Made by a program: the position numbers and the translations under genes. The notes below the pieces were generated by a model. The model did no database searches and had not been told where the DNA came from. It was given only the letters and a program-made list of their open reading frames with translations. Positions 34,024 to 41,217 of a stretch of DNA of 64,000 nt are shown piece by piece (positions within the stretch are counted from its first letter, which is position 1; every line of letters starts with the position of its first letter). Source of the stretch: Rhodococcus spelaei (GTDB lineage: Bacteria > Actinomycetota > Actinomycetes > Mycobacteriales > Mycobacteriaceae); assembly GCF_006704125.1 (NCBI RefSeq), contig NZ_VIGH01000007.1, positions 271,232-335,231 on the forward strand, given 5' to 3'.

Positions 34024-34037
34024 TGAGGAGTTCCTCA
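34024..34037. promoter_or_regulatory. Palindrome upstream of fas, copy 1
   Basis: TGAGGAGTTCCTCA, a 14-bp palindrome with one central mismatch, about 112 bp upstream of the fas start codon. It shares 13 of 14 bases and the following CACGTT-type flank with the copy at 34166. Possible operator for a fas regulator such as a FasR-type TetR protein (inference). Confidence 0.45.
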
Positions 34038-34165
34038 CGTTTCGCGGCTGCCCAAGCGTTCTACCAGGTAGTAGGCGTGATACAGGTCACAATCCAACCG
34101 TCCAAGTGACTCCCGAGTAAGAAACGAACCCGCTGGCTGAAGGAAAAACTGGCGAGTAGCAAACC

Positions 34166-34179
34166 TGAGGAATTCCTCA
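34166..34179. promoter_or_regulatory. Palindrome upstream of fas, copy 2
   Basis: TGAGGAATTCCTCA, perfect 14-bp palindrome, 142 bp from copy 1, about 14 helical turns. The intervening AT-richer sequence should hold the fas promoter. The region 33913-34220 has no gene I can support. Confidence 0.45.
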
Positions 34180-34220
34180 CGTTGATCGTTATAAAACCGT
34201 TATGTGCGACTCCGCCGCCC

Positions 34221-34260
34221 GTGCGCGGCATTCACCCCAATTGGGGTGAATCGCGCGCAC
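34221..34260. repeat. 40-bp palindrome, dispersed family (copy 1)
   Basis: GTGCGCG-ATTCACCCC-AATT-GGGGTGAAT-CGCGCAC, palindromic along all 40 bp apart from one mismatched dinucleotide step. It lies between divergent fas and the HNH gene, so it is not placed as a terminator. It shares outer GTGCGCG arms and the TTCACCCC core with the element at 56341-56380. Confidence 0.65.
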
Positions 34261-34390
34261 AGTTGCCGGGCAGTTCATGACGGGTGCCGACGACAATGCT
34301 CGCGCCGGCCGGTCGGCAGCGCGCCGAAGTTGTCGGCCTCCTCGGCTACTGTCGAACACATATTCGATCACGGCAGCGGCAGGGGTTCCA

Positions 34391-34894
34391 GTGAAGTACA
34401 CGAGAGAAGTGCTCCAGGAAGCGGTTCAGAGTTCGCAGAGCGTCGCCGGGGTCATGCGATACCTCGGCCTCTCCATCACCGGGGGTTCACACGCTCACCT
34501 CAGCCGGCGAATCAAGAAGTTCGAGATCGACACTTCGCATTTCACCGGCTCGGGGCACCAACGCGGACAGTCCGCCTTCAACCGCCTGACTCCGGCGGAC
34601 ATCCTCGTAGTACGCCCGCCGGGAAGTGCGCGTGCCAAGCCACACCACCTGCGGCGCGCATTGGTCGAATCGGGAGTTCCGTACGCCTGCTCGTGTTGTG
34701 GCATCCCACCGACATGGAACGGTGCCGCGTTGACGCTGCACGTAGATCACGTCAACGGCGACTATCTGGATTGCCGGCGCGAGAACCTGCGGTTCCTGTG
34801 CCCGAATTGTCATACCCAGACCGCGAGCTGGGCGGGCCGGAACAGGTCCGCGCGTACTGTGTCCGGCGCGACTCGCGGCGATGCCGTGGCGTAG
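34391..34894 (+). CDS. HNH endonuclease
   Basis: 167 residues. Zinc knuckle CSCCGIPP and LCPNCHTQT frame the HNH core LHVDHVNGDYLDCRRENLRFLCPNCH. The N-terminal part (REVLQEAVQSSQSVAGVMRYLGL, HLSRRIKKFEIDTSHFTG) is a helix-turn-helix-like DNA-binding region found in many phage and host homing-type HNH proteins. GTG 34391 is preceded by AGGGG. It stands alone next to a tRNA-Leu gene, a typical neighbourhood for integrated or homing elements. A role in restriction, packaging or DNA repair cannot be decided from sequence. Confidence 0.82.
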   Translation: MKYTREVLQEAVQSSQSVAGVMRYLGLSITGGSHAHLSRRIKKFEIDTSHFTGSGHQRGQSAFNRLTPADILVVRPPGSARAKPHHLRRALVESGVPYACSCCGIPPTWNGAALTLHVDHVNGDYLDCRRENLRFLCPNCHTQTASWAGRNRSARTVSGATRGDAVA

Positions 34895-34907
34895 TCTGTT
34901 CCGGCAC

Positions 34908-34992
34908 GCGCGAGTGGCGGAATGGCAGACGCGCCACACTTAGGATGTGGTGTCCAACGGACGTGGGGGTTCAAGTCCCCCCTCGCGCACCA
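34908..34992 (+). tRNA. tRNA-Leu (anticodon TAG)
   Basis: 85-nt class II tRNA with encoded CCA. Acceptor GCGCGAG pairs with CTCGCGC, discriminator A. D-arm TGGCGGAATGGCAGACGC, anticodon stem-loop CCACACT-TAG-GATGTGG, long variable arm TGTCCAACGGACG, T-arm GGGGGTTCAAGTCCCCC. Confidence 0.97.
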
Positions 34993-35069
34993 GAACTTCC
35001 CGTGACCTGTGATGGTCACCTCCCCCACACCCCTGCCTTGGGCCCGTCCCGCTCCGGTACCGTCGTGGT

Positions 35070-35465
35070 GTGGCAAGTTCCCCCTCCCGTCGCCGACCAG
35101 CGCTGATTGTCTTCGTCGTCATCGCCTTTGCCGCGTGCCTGGCGCTCGGCTGGTGGCAGTGGACCCGGTTCGAGTCCGCGGGCGGCACCGGGCAGAACCT
35201 CGGCTACGCCTTCCAGTGGCCACTGTTCGCCGCGTTCGTCGTGTACGCCTACCGACGATTCGTCCAACTCGAGGACACCGCACCGGAGGACCGCCCAGCG
35301 GTCGCCAACGGCACCGAGCCCCGCGAGATCCCGGTCGACCTACTGCCGCAGCGGACCGTTGGTCGCACCGAGACGCTGGACGCCGCAAACCCCGACGACG
35401 AGGCCCACCAGGCTTACAACAACTACCTCGCGCAGTTGCGCGCAGCCGATAGGAGCACCACGTGA
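35070..35465 (+). CDS. lprD: LprD-like membrane protein
   Basis: 131 residues. Short basic head, first transmembrane helix ALIVFVVIAFAACLALGWWQW (residues 11-31), the conserved RFESAGGTGQNLGYAFQWP loop, and a second helix FAAFVVYAYRRF. An acidic cytoplasmic tail (DTAPEDRPAV, AANPDDEAHQAYNNYLAQL) completes it. The WWQWTRFES and NLGYAFQWPLF pieces match the mycobacterial LprD (Rv1343c) family. The cysteine at about residue 24 does not lie in a good lipobox, so lipidation is doubtful. GTG start; the stop overlaps the next gene's GTG. Function unknown. Confidence 0.85.
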   Translation: MASSPSRRRPALIVFVVIAFAACLALGWWQWTRFESAGGTGQNLGYAFQWPLFAAFVVYAYRRFVQLEDTAPEDRPAVANGTEPREIPVDLLPQRTVGRTETLDAANPDDEAHQAYNNYLAQLRAADRSTT

Positions 35466-35821
35466 GCACGGCCCCCGAAGACACGGTCGCCGCGACCCCC
35501 ACCCGCGACACCAAGAAGATCGCCGGAGCGTTGCTTCGCTACCGCGTGCTCGCCTACGCCACCGGCATCTGGCTGCTCGTGCTGACCGCCGAAATGGTCG
35601 CGAAGTACATCTTCAAGGTCGAGAACCTGCCGAGCTGGATCGCGATCGTGCACGGCTGGGTCTACTTCGTGTACCTGATCCTGACGATGGATCTCGCCGT
35701 GAAGGTGCGCTGGCCCGCGGGCCGCACCGTCGGCACCCTGCTGGCCGGCACCGTCCCGTTCCTGTCCTTCTTCGTCGAGCACTGGCGGACCCAGCAGGTC
35801 AAGCGCGACTTCGGCGTCTGA
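35462..35821 (+). CDS. DUF3817 integral membrane protein (paralogue 1)
   Basis: 119 residues with three transmembrane helices. The first begins YRVLAYATGIWLLVLTAEM. A basic-aromatic motif WIAIVHGWVYFVYLI carries the conserved His-Gly of DUF3817. The last helix ends VPFLSFFVEHWRTQQVKRD. GTG start overlaps the LprD-like gene by 4 bp, as in Rv1343c-Rv1342c. A second DUF3817 gene lies at 57467. No biochemical role is known; the pair with LprD suggests a membrane complex. Confidence 0.88.
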   Translation: MSTAPEDTVAATPTRDTKKIAGALLRYRVLAYATGIWLLVLTAEMVAKYIFKVENLPSWIAIVHGWVYFVYLILTMDLAVKVRWPAGRTVGTLLAGTVPFLSFFVEHWRTQQVKRDFGV

Positions 35822-35836
35822 CCGCCGTCCCCCTCG

Positions 35837-35893
35837 TTCCCGAATGGCCCCCCCCCCCCGTTCACTCTGACTGAACGGGGGGCCATTCGGGAA
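35837..35893. terminator. Bidirectional terminator with C12 tract
   Basis: TTCCCGAATGGCC-Cn-GTTCA pairs with TGAAC-GGGGGGCCATTCGGGAA. It lies between convergent DUF3817 and rdgB stops. The left arm has 12 consecutive C while the right arm has six G, so the homopolymer has expanded on one side. Confidence 0.85.
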
Positions 35894-35904
35894 TTGAGGG
35901 GCGG

Positions 35905-36522
35905 TCAGCGCGCGGCGAGGGCAGCGAGGTCCGGCACCAGCTGCGCCAGCGCCCGGCCGCGATGTGAGGCCGCGTCCTTCTCCTCCGGGGTGAGCTCGGC
36001 AGCACTGCGCCGCTCCCCTTCGGGCACGAACACCGGGTCGTAGCCGAACCCGCCGTCGCCACGCGGCTCGCGCGCGATCGCGCCCGGCCACGAGCCGCGC
36101 ACCACACGTTCGGCGCCGCCCGGCACCACCAGCGCGCAGGCCGACACGAACGCCGCCCCGCGACGCCCGTCCGGTACGTCCGACAGCTGCGCGAGCACCA
36201 GCGAGGTGTTCGCCGCGTCGTCGCCGTGACCGCCCGACCAGCGCGCCGACAACACACCCGGCATGCCGTTCAACGCGTCCACCTCGAGACCGGAGTCGTC
36301 GGCGACGCAGGGCAGACCGGTCGCGGCGGCGCCGTCGCGGGCCTTCGCCAGCGCGTTGTCCTCGAAGGTCGCGCCGGTCTCCGGCGCCTCCGGGAACTCC
36401 GGGACCTCGTTCAGGCCGACGAGGTCGATGCCGCTCACCCCGGCGGCCTCGAGCACCCGCCGGAGTTCCTTCAGCTTCTTCGTGTTCCGGCTGGCGACGA
36501 GCAGGCGGACCGGCTCAGGCAC
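35905..36522 (-). CDS. rdgB: Non-canonical purine NTP pyrophosphatase (RdgB/HAM1)
   Basis: Hydrolyses ITP, dITP and XTP to monophosphates and so keeps deaminated purines out of DNA and RNA. The 205-residue protein has the Ham1 motifs: [14 protein letters not shown] at the N-terminus, [22 protein letters not shown] and the C-terminal [23 protein letters not shown]. The GTG start overlaps the rph stop by 8 bp; the rph-rdgB pair is conserved across actinobacteria and links RNA 3'-end trimming with nucleotide sanitation. Confidence 0.95.
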   Translation of the reverse strand: MPEPVRLLVASRNTKKLKELRRVLEAAGVSGIDLVGLNEVPEFPEAPETGATFEDNALAKARDGAAATGLPCVADDSGLEVDALNGMPGVLSARWSGGHGDDAANTSLVLAQLSDVPDGRRGAAFVSACALVVPGGAERVVRGSWPGAIAREPRGDGGFGYDPVFVPEGERRSAAELTPEEKDAASHRGRALAQLVPDLAALAAR

Positions 36523-37303
36523 CGAACTTCTTCTTCGCCGCCTCGGGCTCCTTCGGCTCGGGCAACTCGCCGGGGTACGGCAGCGCCAGCGCCTGCTTCT
36601 GCACCTCGAACAGCTGCTCGCAGCCGGCCAGAGCCGAGTCCAGCAGCTTGTCCAGCGTCGTCCGCGGGAAGGTCGCGCCCTCGCCGGTGCCCTGCACCTC
36701 GACCAGGGTGCCGGTGTCGGTCGCGACGACGTTCATGTCGACCTCCGCGCGGGAGTCCTCCTCGTAGGGCAGGTCGAGACGCACGCGGCCGTCGACGACG
36801 CCCACGCTCACCGCGGCGATCGCGCAGGACAGCGGCTGCGGGTCGGCCAGCCGACCAGCCGCGCGCAGGTAGGTGACAGCGTCCGCGAGCGCGACGTACG
36901 CGCCGGTGATCGCCGCGGTGCGGGTACCGCCGTCGGCCTGGAGGACGTCGCAGTCGATGGCGATGGTGTTCTCCCCGATGGCGGCGAGGTCGATGCAGGC
37001 GCGCAGGGACCTGCCGACGAGGCGGCTGATCTCCTGGGTGCGTCCCCCGACCCTGCCCTTGACCGACTCGCGGCCGCTGCGGGTGTGGGTGGCGGCGGGC
37101 AGCATCGCGTACTCGGCGGTCAGCCAGCCGAGGCCCGATCCCTTCCGCCAGCGCGGCACGCCCTCCTCGACGCTCGCCGTGCACATCACCCGGGTGTTGC
37201 CGAACTCGACCAGCACCGATCCCGCCGGGTGGCTGGTGAAACCTCGGGTGATCCGTACCTCGCGGAGTTCGTCGTCCGCCCTGCCGTCCAGTCGTCTGCT
37301 CAC
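36515..37303 (-). CDS. rph: Ribonuclease PH
   Basis: Phosphorolytic 3'-5' exoribonuclease that trims tRNA precursors. 262 residues with the RNase PH fold and all conserved segments: [29 protein letters not shown] (in parts), RQ-loop equivalent [27 protein letters not shown] with catalytic and phosphate-binding Arg residues, [20 protein letters not shown], and VDMNVV. GTG 37303 matches the usual N-terminus ([13 protein letters not shown]). Extended C-terminal [14 protein letters not shown] tail is charged. Operon with rdgB downstream. Confidence 0.95.
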   Translation of the reverse strand: MSRRLDGRADDELREVRITRGFTSHPAGSVLVEFGNTRVMCTASVEEGVPRWRKGSGLGWLTAEYAMLPAATHTRSGRESVKGRVGGRTQEISRLVGRSLRACIDLAAIGENTIAIDCDVLQADGGTRTAAITGAYVALADAVTYLRAAGRLADPQPLSCAIAAVSVGVVDGRVRLDLPYEEDSRAEVDMNVVATDTGTLVEVQGTGEGATFPRTTLDKLLDSALAGCEQLFEVQKQALALPYPGELPEPKEPEAAKKKFGA

Positions 37304-37326
37304 GGCCGCCAGCCTAGTGCCCGCGA

Positions 37327-38085
37327 TCAGATGTCGAAGACGTCCCCGGCGGTGACCGCGTGTACGGGGCCGGAGAACTCGGCCTTCGCCTCGGCGATGA
37401 CGTCCTCGCGGGAGGTCCACGGCGGGATGTGGGTCAGCAGCAACTCGTCGACCCCGGCGAGCGCCGCCACCCGACCCGCCTCGGTCCCGGACAGGTGGAT
37501 GCCCTGCGGACGGCTCGGGTGATGGGTCCACGACGCCTCGGACAGCAGCACGTTCGCGCCGCGCGCGAGTTCGACCACCTCGTCGCACATGCCGGTGTCG
37601 CCGGTGTAGACCAGCGCGCGACCGGCGGGGTCGGTGAACCGCAGCCCGTAGGCCTCCGGCGGATGGAACACCCGGCGGGACTGCACGGTGAGTGCGCCGT
37701 ACTCGACGGTGCCGTTGTCGGTCAGCGTGTGCAGGTCGAGGGTGTCGGTGATGTCGTCGACCTCGCCGGCGCACTCGGCGGAGGCTGCACCGATCCGGCG
37801 GGCGGTGTCGGTGGGCCCGTACATCAGCGTCCGACCGGACGGACGGTTCGGGTGGTAGCGCCGCCACACGAGCAGCGAGGGCACGTCCAAGCAGTGGTCG
37901 GCGTGCAGGTGCGTCAGGAAGATCGACACCTCGCCCGGGTCTGCGTACCGCTGCAGCGCACCGAGCACACCCGGACCGAAATCGATGACCGCGGGTGGGG
38001 TGTCCGGTGCGGTCAGGAGGTAGCCCGACGCGGGCGAGTCGGGACCCCCGACGCTGCCCGAACAACCCAGGACGGTGATGCGCAT
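37327..38085 (-). CDS. Metallo-beta-lactamase-fold phosphodiesterase (Rv1339-like)
   Basis: 252 residues. Zinc ligands in [15 protein letters not shown] (HxHxDH) and later Asp in [11 protein letters not shown], plus His in [10 protein letters not shown]-terminal [19 protein letters not shown] is the family's start. ATG 38085 ([10 protein letters not shown]) is chosen; upstream codons look non-coding. The M. tuberculosis orthologue Rv1339 is described as an atypical cyclic-AMP phosphodiesterase affecting drug tolerance, and tRNase Z-like activity has been proposed for relatives. Lies 23 bp upstream of rph. Confidence 0.9.
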   Translation of the reverse strand: MRITVLGCSGSVGGPDSPASGYLLTAPDTPPAVIDFGPGVLGALQRYADPGEVSIFLTHLHADHCLDVPSLLVWRRYHPNRPSGRTLMYGPTDTARRIGAASAECAGEVDDITDTLDLHTLTDNGTVEYGALTVQSRRVFHPPEAYGLRFTDPAGRALVYTGDTGMCDEVVELARGANVLLSEASWTHHPSRPQGIHLSGTEAGRVAALAGVDELLLTHIPPWTSREDVIAEAKAEFSGPVHAVTAGDVFDI

Positions 38086-38193
38086 GATGTCATGCTGCCA
38101 CGGGGACCCGATCCCGAAAAAGGTTCGGGTCGATTCGAGACGAACAACCTCGACGCGAGGGTCTGCGCGCGCCGTCACATCGGGGCACGCGAC

Positions 38194-38871
38194 CTACTGT
38201 GTGAGGGCCTTCGCGGAGCGCTCCTTGCGCACGTCGGAGGCAAGAACCCAGGCCGCGAGGACACCGCCGAGGGCACCGAACAGGTGCCCTTGCCACGACA
38301 TGCCTGCCGTGCCGGGCAACACGCCCCACAGCAGCCCGCCGTACACGAACAACACCACCACCCCGAGCGCCAACTGTCCGAAGTGCCGGGTGAAGAGCCC
38401 GCGCGCAATCAGGTAGGTGAGCCAGCCGAACACCAGTACCGATGCGCCGAGGTGGTTGCTGTTGGCGCCGCCGAACAGCCAGGTACCGAGACCTCCGACG
38501 ACCCAGATGATGCCGGTGGCGGTCAAGCCGCGCCCGATCCCCGACAGCAACACCAGGAAACCCAGGACCAGCAACGGGATGGTGTTCGCGACCAGGTGTC
38601 CCCAGCCGTAGTGCAGGACCGGCGCGAACACGATGCCCCACAGTCCGTCGAGGGTCCGCGGCTGGATTCCGCCGTTGTCGAGGCTGCCGCGGAAGAGCAT
38701 GTCGACGAATTCGAGGACGTAGAGCGCGAACACGAATACGCCGATCACCATCGCCGCCTGCTGCCACAGCGGTCGTTCGCCGACCGACCTGGCCGCGGGC
38801 GGGTTCGACTTCCCCGGCACCGGCAGACCCGCCGGGTTCACGTTGAACGCGTCGCTCGAACCATTCGGCAT
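38194..38871 (-). CDS. Rhomboid-family intramembrane serine protease
   Basis: 225 residues. Six transmembrane helices starting AAMVIGVFVFALYVLEFV. Catalytic Ser lies in NHLGASVLVFGWLTY (GxSxxxFG) and His in SWQGHLFGALGGVLAA. A conserved HYGWGHLVANTIPLLVLG segment with the oxyanion-hole His/Asn lies before it. A short cytoplasmic leader rich in Pro/Asn precedes helix 1. Start ATG 38871 has an upstream GAGG. Orthologue of Rv1337. Substrates unknown; relatives cleave single-pass membrane proteins. Confidence 0.9.
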   Translation of the reverse strand: MPNGSSDAFNVNPAGLPVPGKSNPPAARSVGERPLWQQAAMVIGVFVFALYVLEFVDMLFRGSLDNGGIQPRTLDGLWGIVFAPVLHYGWGHLVANTIPLLVLGFLVLLSGIGRGLTATGIIWVVGGLGTWLFGGANSNHLGASVLVFGWLTYLIARGLFTRHFGQLALGVVVLFVYGGLLWGVLPGTAGMSWQGHLFGALGGVLAAWVLASDVRKERSAKALTQ

Positions 38872-38976
38872 TGCCACTGTCCGAACCTCTTTCGCCGCCC
38901 CACGCCCCCGACTGTCGGGGACTCGTCCCGCTGCTTCGAGCCTACCGCCGCACGCGTCCGGACCACCGCCTTCAAC

Positions 38977-39025
38977 GGTGATGGGAACCTGCATTCGGTC
39001 TGACAGGACGAAGGGAACCATCACC
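38977..39025. repeat. 49-bp dispersed palindromic element (copy 2)
   Basis: Ends GGTGATGG and CCATCACC are perfect inverted 8-bp arms. Inside are GGGAACCT-CATTCGGTCT and AGGGAACC. Related to 14718-14766 in inverse orientation. It lies between the P1 peptidase stop and the rhomboid start (186-bp gap), at the place where mec-cysO-cysM would stand in M. tuberculosis. Confidence 0.6.
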
Positions 39026-39057
39026 CGAATCGAGGAGGCCCGGGAGAGCGCGCGAAC

Positions 39058-40131
39058 CTAGGCTCGGAAGGCCGACGGGAACAGTTGGCGATAGGTCGGG
39101 ATGCCGGCGACCGGGGTCGCGGACAGCACCGCGTCGACGATCGCGCGGGTCACCACCTCTGCCGCGGCTGCACACACCGCGTCGAGCACGGGCAGGTCGG
39201 CGGGGAACGCCGCGGGTACCTCGACCGGCGGGGTCTGTGCGGTTCCGGTCGCGAGCGCAAAGAGCGTGTCGCCGTCGAGGGGCGAATGCGCGGGCCGGAT
39301 CGCCCGGGCCAGGCCGTCGTGCCCGGCGACCGCCACCCGGCGACAGCCGGCCTTGCTCAGTGCGGCGTCCGTCGCGACCACCCCGATGGTGGTGTTGAGG
39401 ACGGTGCCCTTCTGTCCCAGTTCGAGCGCGGCGGCCAACTCGGCGCGGTCCGGCGGGCGCAGCCCCCAGCTCGCGGCGTCGGCGTACCCGACGCCCCACG
39501 GCAGGCCGGTGCCCGGATCGAACACCGAGCCGACCGGGTTCGCGACCACCAGTGCCGCGACCGTGACGCCCTCGGCCGGGCCGGGTCCGAGCATTGCGCT
39601 GGCCGTGCCGACGCCGCCCTTGACGATGCCGGCGCGCGCCCCGACGCCCGCCCCGACCGACCCGCGCGCGAAGTCGGGCGCCGCCGCGTCGACCGCGAGG
39701 TAGCCGTGGTCGGAGGTGGGCCGAACCGACCAGTCACCGACAGGCAGGTCGAAGATGACCGCGCCCGGCACGATCGGAACCACGTGACCCTGCGCGTCCA
39801 TCGGGATGCCCCGTCCGCGCTCCTCGAGCCACCGCATCACCCCGTCTGCCGCGGCCAACCCGTACGCGCTGCCGCCGGTGAGCAACACCGCATCCACTTG
39901 CTGGACGCTGTGGCTCGGGTCAAGCAGGTCCGTCTCCCTGGTCCCCGGCCCGCCGCCGCGCACGTCGACCGCCGCGGCGGTTCCGGCGGGCGCCAGCACC
40001 ACCGTGCATCCGGTGGCCCGGCCGGAACCCAGGCTCGCGTCCTCGTCGAGTTCGTGTCGGTGCCCGACCAGCAGTCCGTCGACGTCGGTGAGCGAGTTCC
40101 GCGCCCCCGTCCGGGTATCCGGTCCCGTCAC
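39058..40131 (-). CDS. P1-family (DmpA/S58) peptidase
   Basis: 357-residue N-terminal nucleophile-type aminopeptidase precursor (Rv1333-like). Substrate and core motifs: NSLTDVDGLLVGH at the start, VDVRGGGPGTRETDLLDP, VLLTGGSAYGLAAADGVM. Autocleavage and nucleophile region is GTVLNTTIGVVATDAAL (Thr at about 247-248), giving alpha and beta chains. GTG start overlaps the DUF2017 stop by 4 bp. Cytoplasmic; beta-peptidyl or D-aminopeptidase specificity in the family, real substrate unknown. Confidence 0.9.
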   Translation of the reverse strand: MTGPDTRTGARNSLTDVDGLLVGHRHELDEDASLGSGRATGCTVVLAPAGTAAAVDVRGGGPGTRETDLLDPSHSVQQVDAVLLTGGSAYGLAAADGVMRWLEERGRGIPMDAQGHVVPIVPGAVIFDLPVGDWSVRPTSDHGYLAVDAAAPDFARGSVGAGVGARAGIVKGGVGTASAMLGPGPAEGVTVAALVVANPVGSVFDPGTGLPWGVGYADAASWGLRPPDRAELAAALELGQKGTVLNTTIGVVATDAALSKAGCRRVAVAGHDGLARAIRPAHSPLDGDTLFALATGTAQTPPVEVPAAFPADLPVLDAVCAAAAEVVTRAIVDAVLSATPVAGIPTYRQLFPSAFRA

Positions 40132-40703
40132 GGCAGCAGGACCTGCACGAGTGAGTCCTGCATCCAGGTGAGCCAGTGGTAGACGTCGAGGTGCGGGGCG
40201 CGCGGATCGTCGGGGTCGAGTTCGTCCGGGGTGTCGGCGTCGATGCCGATGGTGGTGCCCAGCGCGAGGCGCACGTCATTGAGCCCGGACAGCCAGGCGT
40301 CGGCCTGCTCCGGGGTGAGCACCACCTTGCCGCCCTCGGCGGGAACGGTCTGCAGGATCACCGAACCGGCCTGCAGCTTCGCGTCGATGATGTCGGGTTC
40401 GTGCAGACTGCGCAGTGCCCCATTGGCATTCGAGTCCCGCGCGTCCCCGTCCGCGATCGCGTCCTCGGGCTTGAAGAAGTCCGGCAGCAGTCGGGCCAGC
40501 GCCGCATCCGTTGGAGCGGTGGAGTTCCCGGTCCGCAGCCCGGTCAGCTCGGCGAGGTCGTCCTGGGGCGCGGACTCGGACCGCTCCTCGAGCAACGAGA
40601 GCACCGACGTCACCAGCGACCGCAACACCGACGCTTCACGGGCGTCCATCTCGGAGCGAAACTTCACGCCGCTCAGCGAATTCTTCCGACTCCATGTGCG
40701 CAC
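40128..40703 (-). CDS. DUF2017 family protein
   Basis: 191 residues, soluble, mostly helical. Conserved blocks: RSEMDAREASVLRSLVTSVLSLL, then LARLLPDFF, NGALRSLHEPDIIDAK, the strand VVLTPEQADAWLSGLNDVRLALG and HLDVYHWLTWMQDSLVQVLL. These are DUF2017 family signatures. It is always found after clpS in actinobacteria and is the Rv1332 orthologue, so a role alongside ClpS in protein turnover or N-degron handling is likely by context but unproved. ATG 40703 fits the family N-terminus. Confidence 0.9.
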   Translation of the reverse strand: MRTWSRKNSLSGVKFRSEMDAREASVLRSLVTSVLSLLEERSESAPQDDLAELTGLRTGNSTAPTDAALARLLPDFFKPEDAIADGDARDSNANGALRSLHEPDIIDAKLQAGSVILQTVPAEGGKVVLTPEQADAWLSGLNDVRLALGTTIGIDADTPDELDPDDPRAPHLDVYHWLTWMQDSLVQVLLP

Positions 40704-40761
40704 GATGCGTACCTACAGGTCCTCTCGAGGTGGTGATGCGGCCGTCGCGGGAGGTCCCGCG

Positions 40762-41115
40762 TCAGCTGTCCCGCTGCATGGTGGCCCAGAGACCGGCCAT
40801 GTGCAGCCGCTGCACGTCGTGTTCCATCTTGTCGCGCGAGCCCGACGAGACGACGGCCTTGCCCTCCTTGTGCACCTGCATCATCAGGTCCGTGGCCTTC
40901 TGTTTGCTGTAGCCGAACAGCTTTTGGAAGATGTAGGTCACGTAGTGCATGAGGTTCACGGGGTCGTCCCAGACGACCGTCACCCAGGGACGGTCCTGAG
41001 CTTCGTCGGCGTCGGTGACCTCCTGCTCCGCCTCCGCAGGCAGCACCTGCGGCGCCGGGGCGGGCATGCTCGCCGTCGGGGCCACCATCGGGAATTCGGT
41101 TGGGCATGGGGCCAT
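40762..41115 (-). CDS. clpS: ATP-dependent Clp protease adaptor ClpS
   Basis: 117 residues. Binds the ClpC/ClpA N-domain and delivers N-end-rule substrates. A flexible, Pro/Ala/Glu-rich tail of about 40 residues is followed by the folded core [31 protein letters not shown] (in parts), with DDPVN contacting the substrate and the HKEGKAVV strand. Matches ClpS of mycobacteria (Rv1331). It is divergent from pncB with a 102-bp promoter region. Confidence 0.95.
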   Translation of the reverse strand: MAPCPTEFPMVAPTASMPAPAPQVLPAEAEQEVTDADEAQDRPWVTVVWDDPVNLMHYVTYIFQKLFGYSKQKATDLMMQVHKEGKAVVSSGSRDKMEHDVQRLHMAGLWATMQRDS

Positions 41116-41217
41116 GCCCCCAGCCTACGACGTGATCCGGACAGATTGAACCACCGCCGGCAAAACGCCGGGCTCGACGAACGCCCTCCACGCGGTCGCG
41201 ACTCGTAAGGTGAGCGC

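Noticed and set aside
25114..34026. A 2,970-codon open frame on the plus strand opposite fas
   Set aside because: Antisense shadow of high-GC codon bias. Composition is Arg/Gly/His/Val-rich with no domain, while the minus strand carries an intact fas with every catalytic motif.
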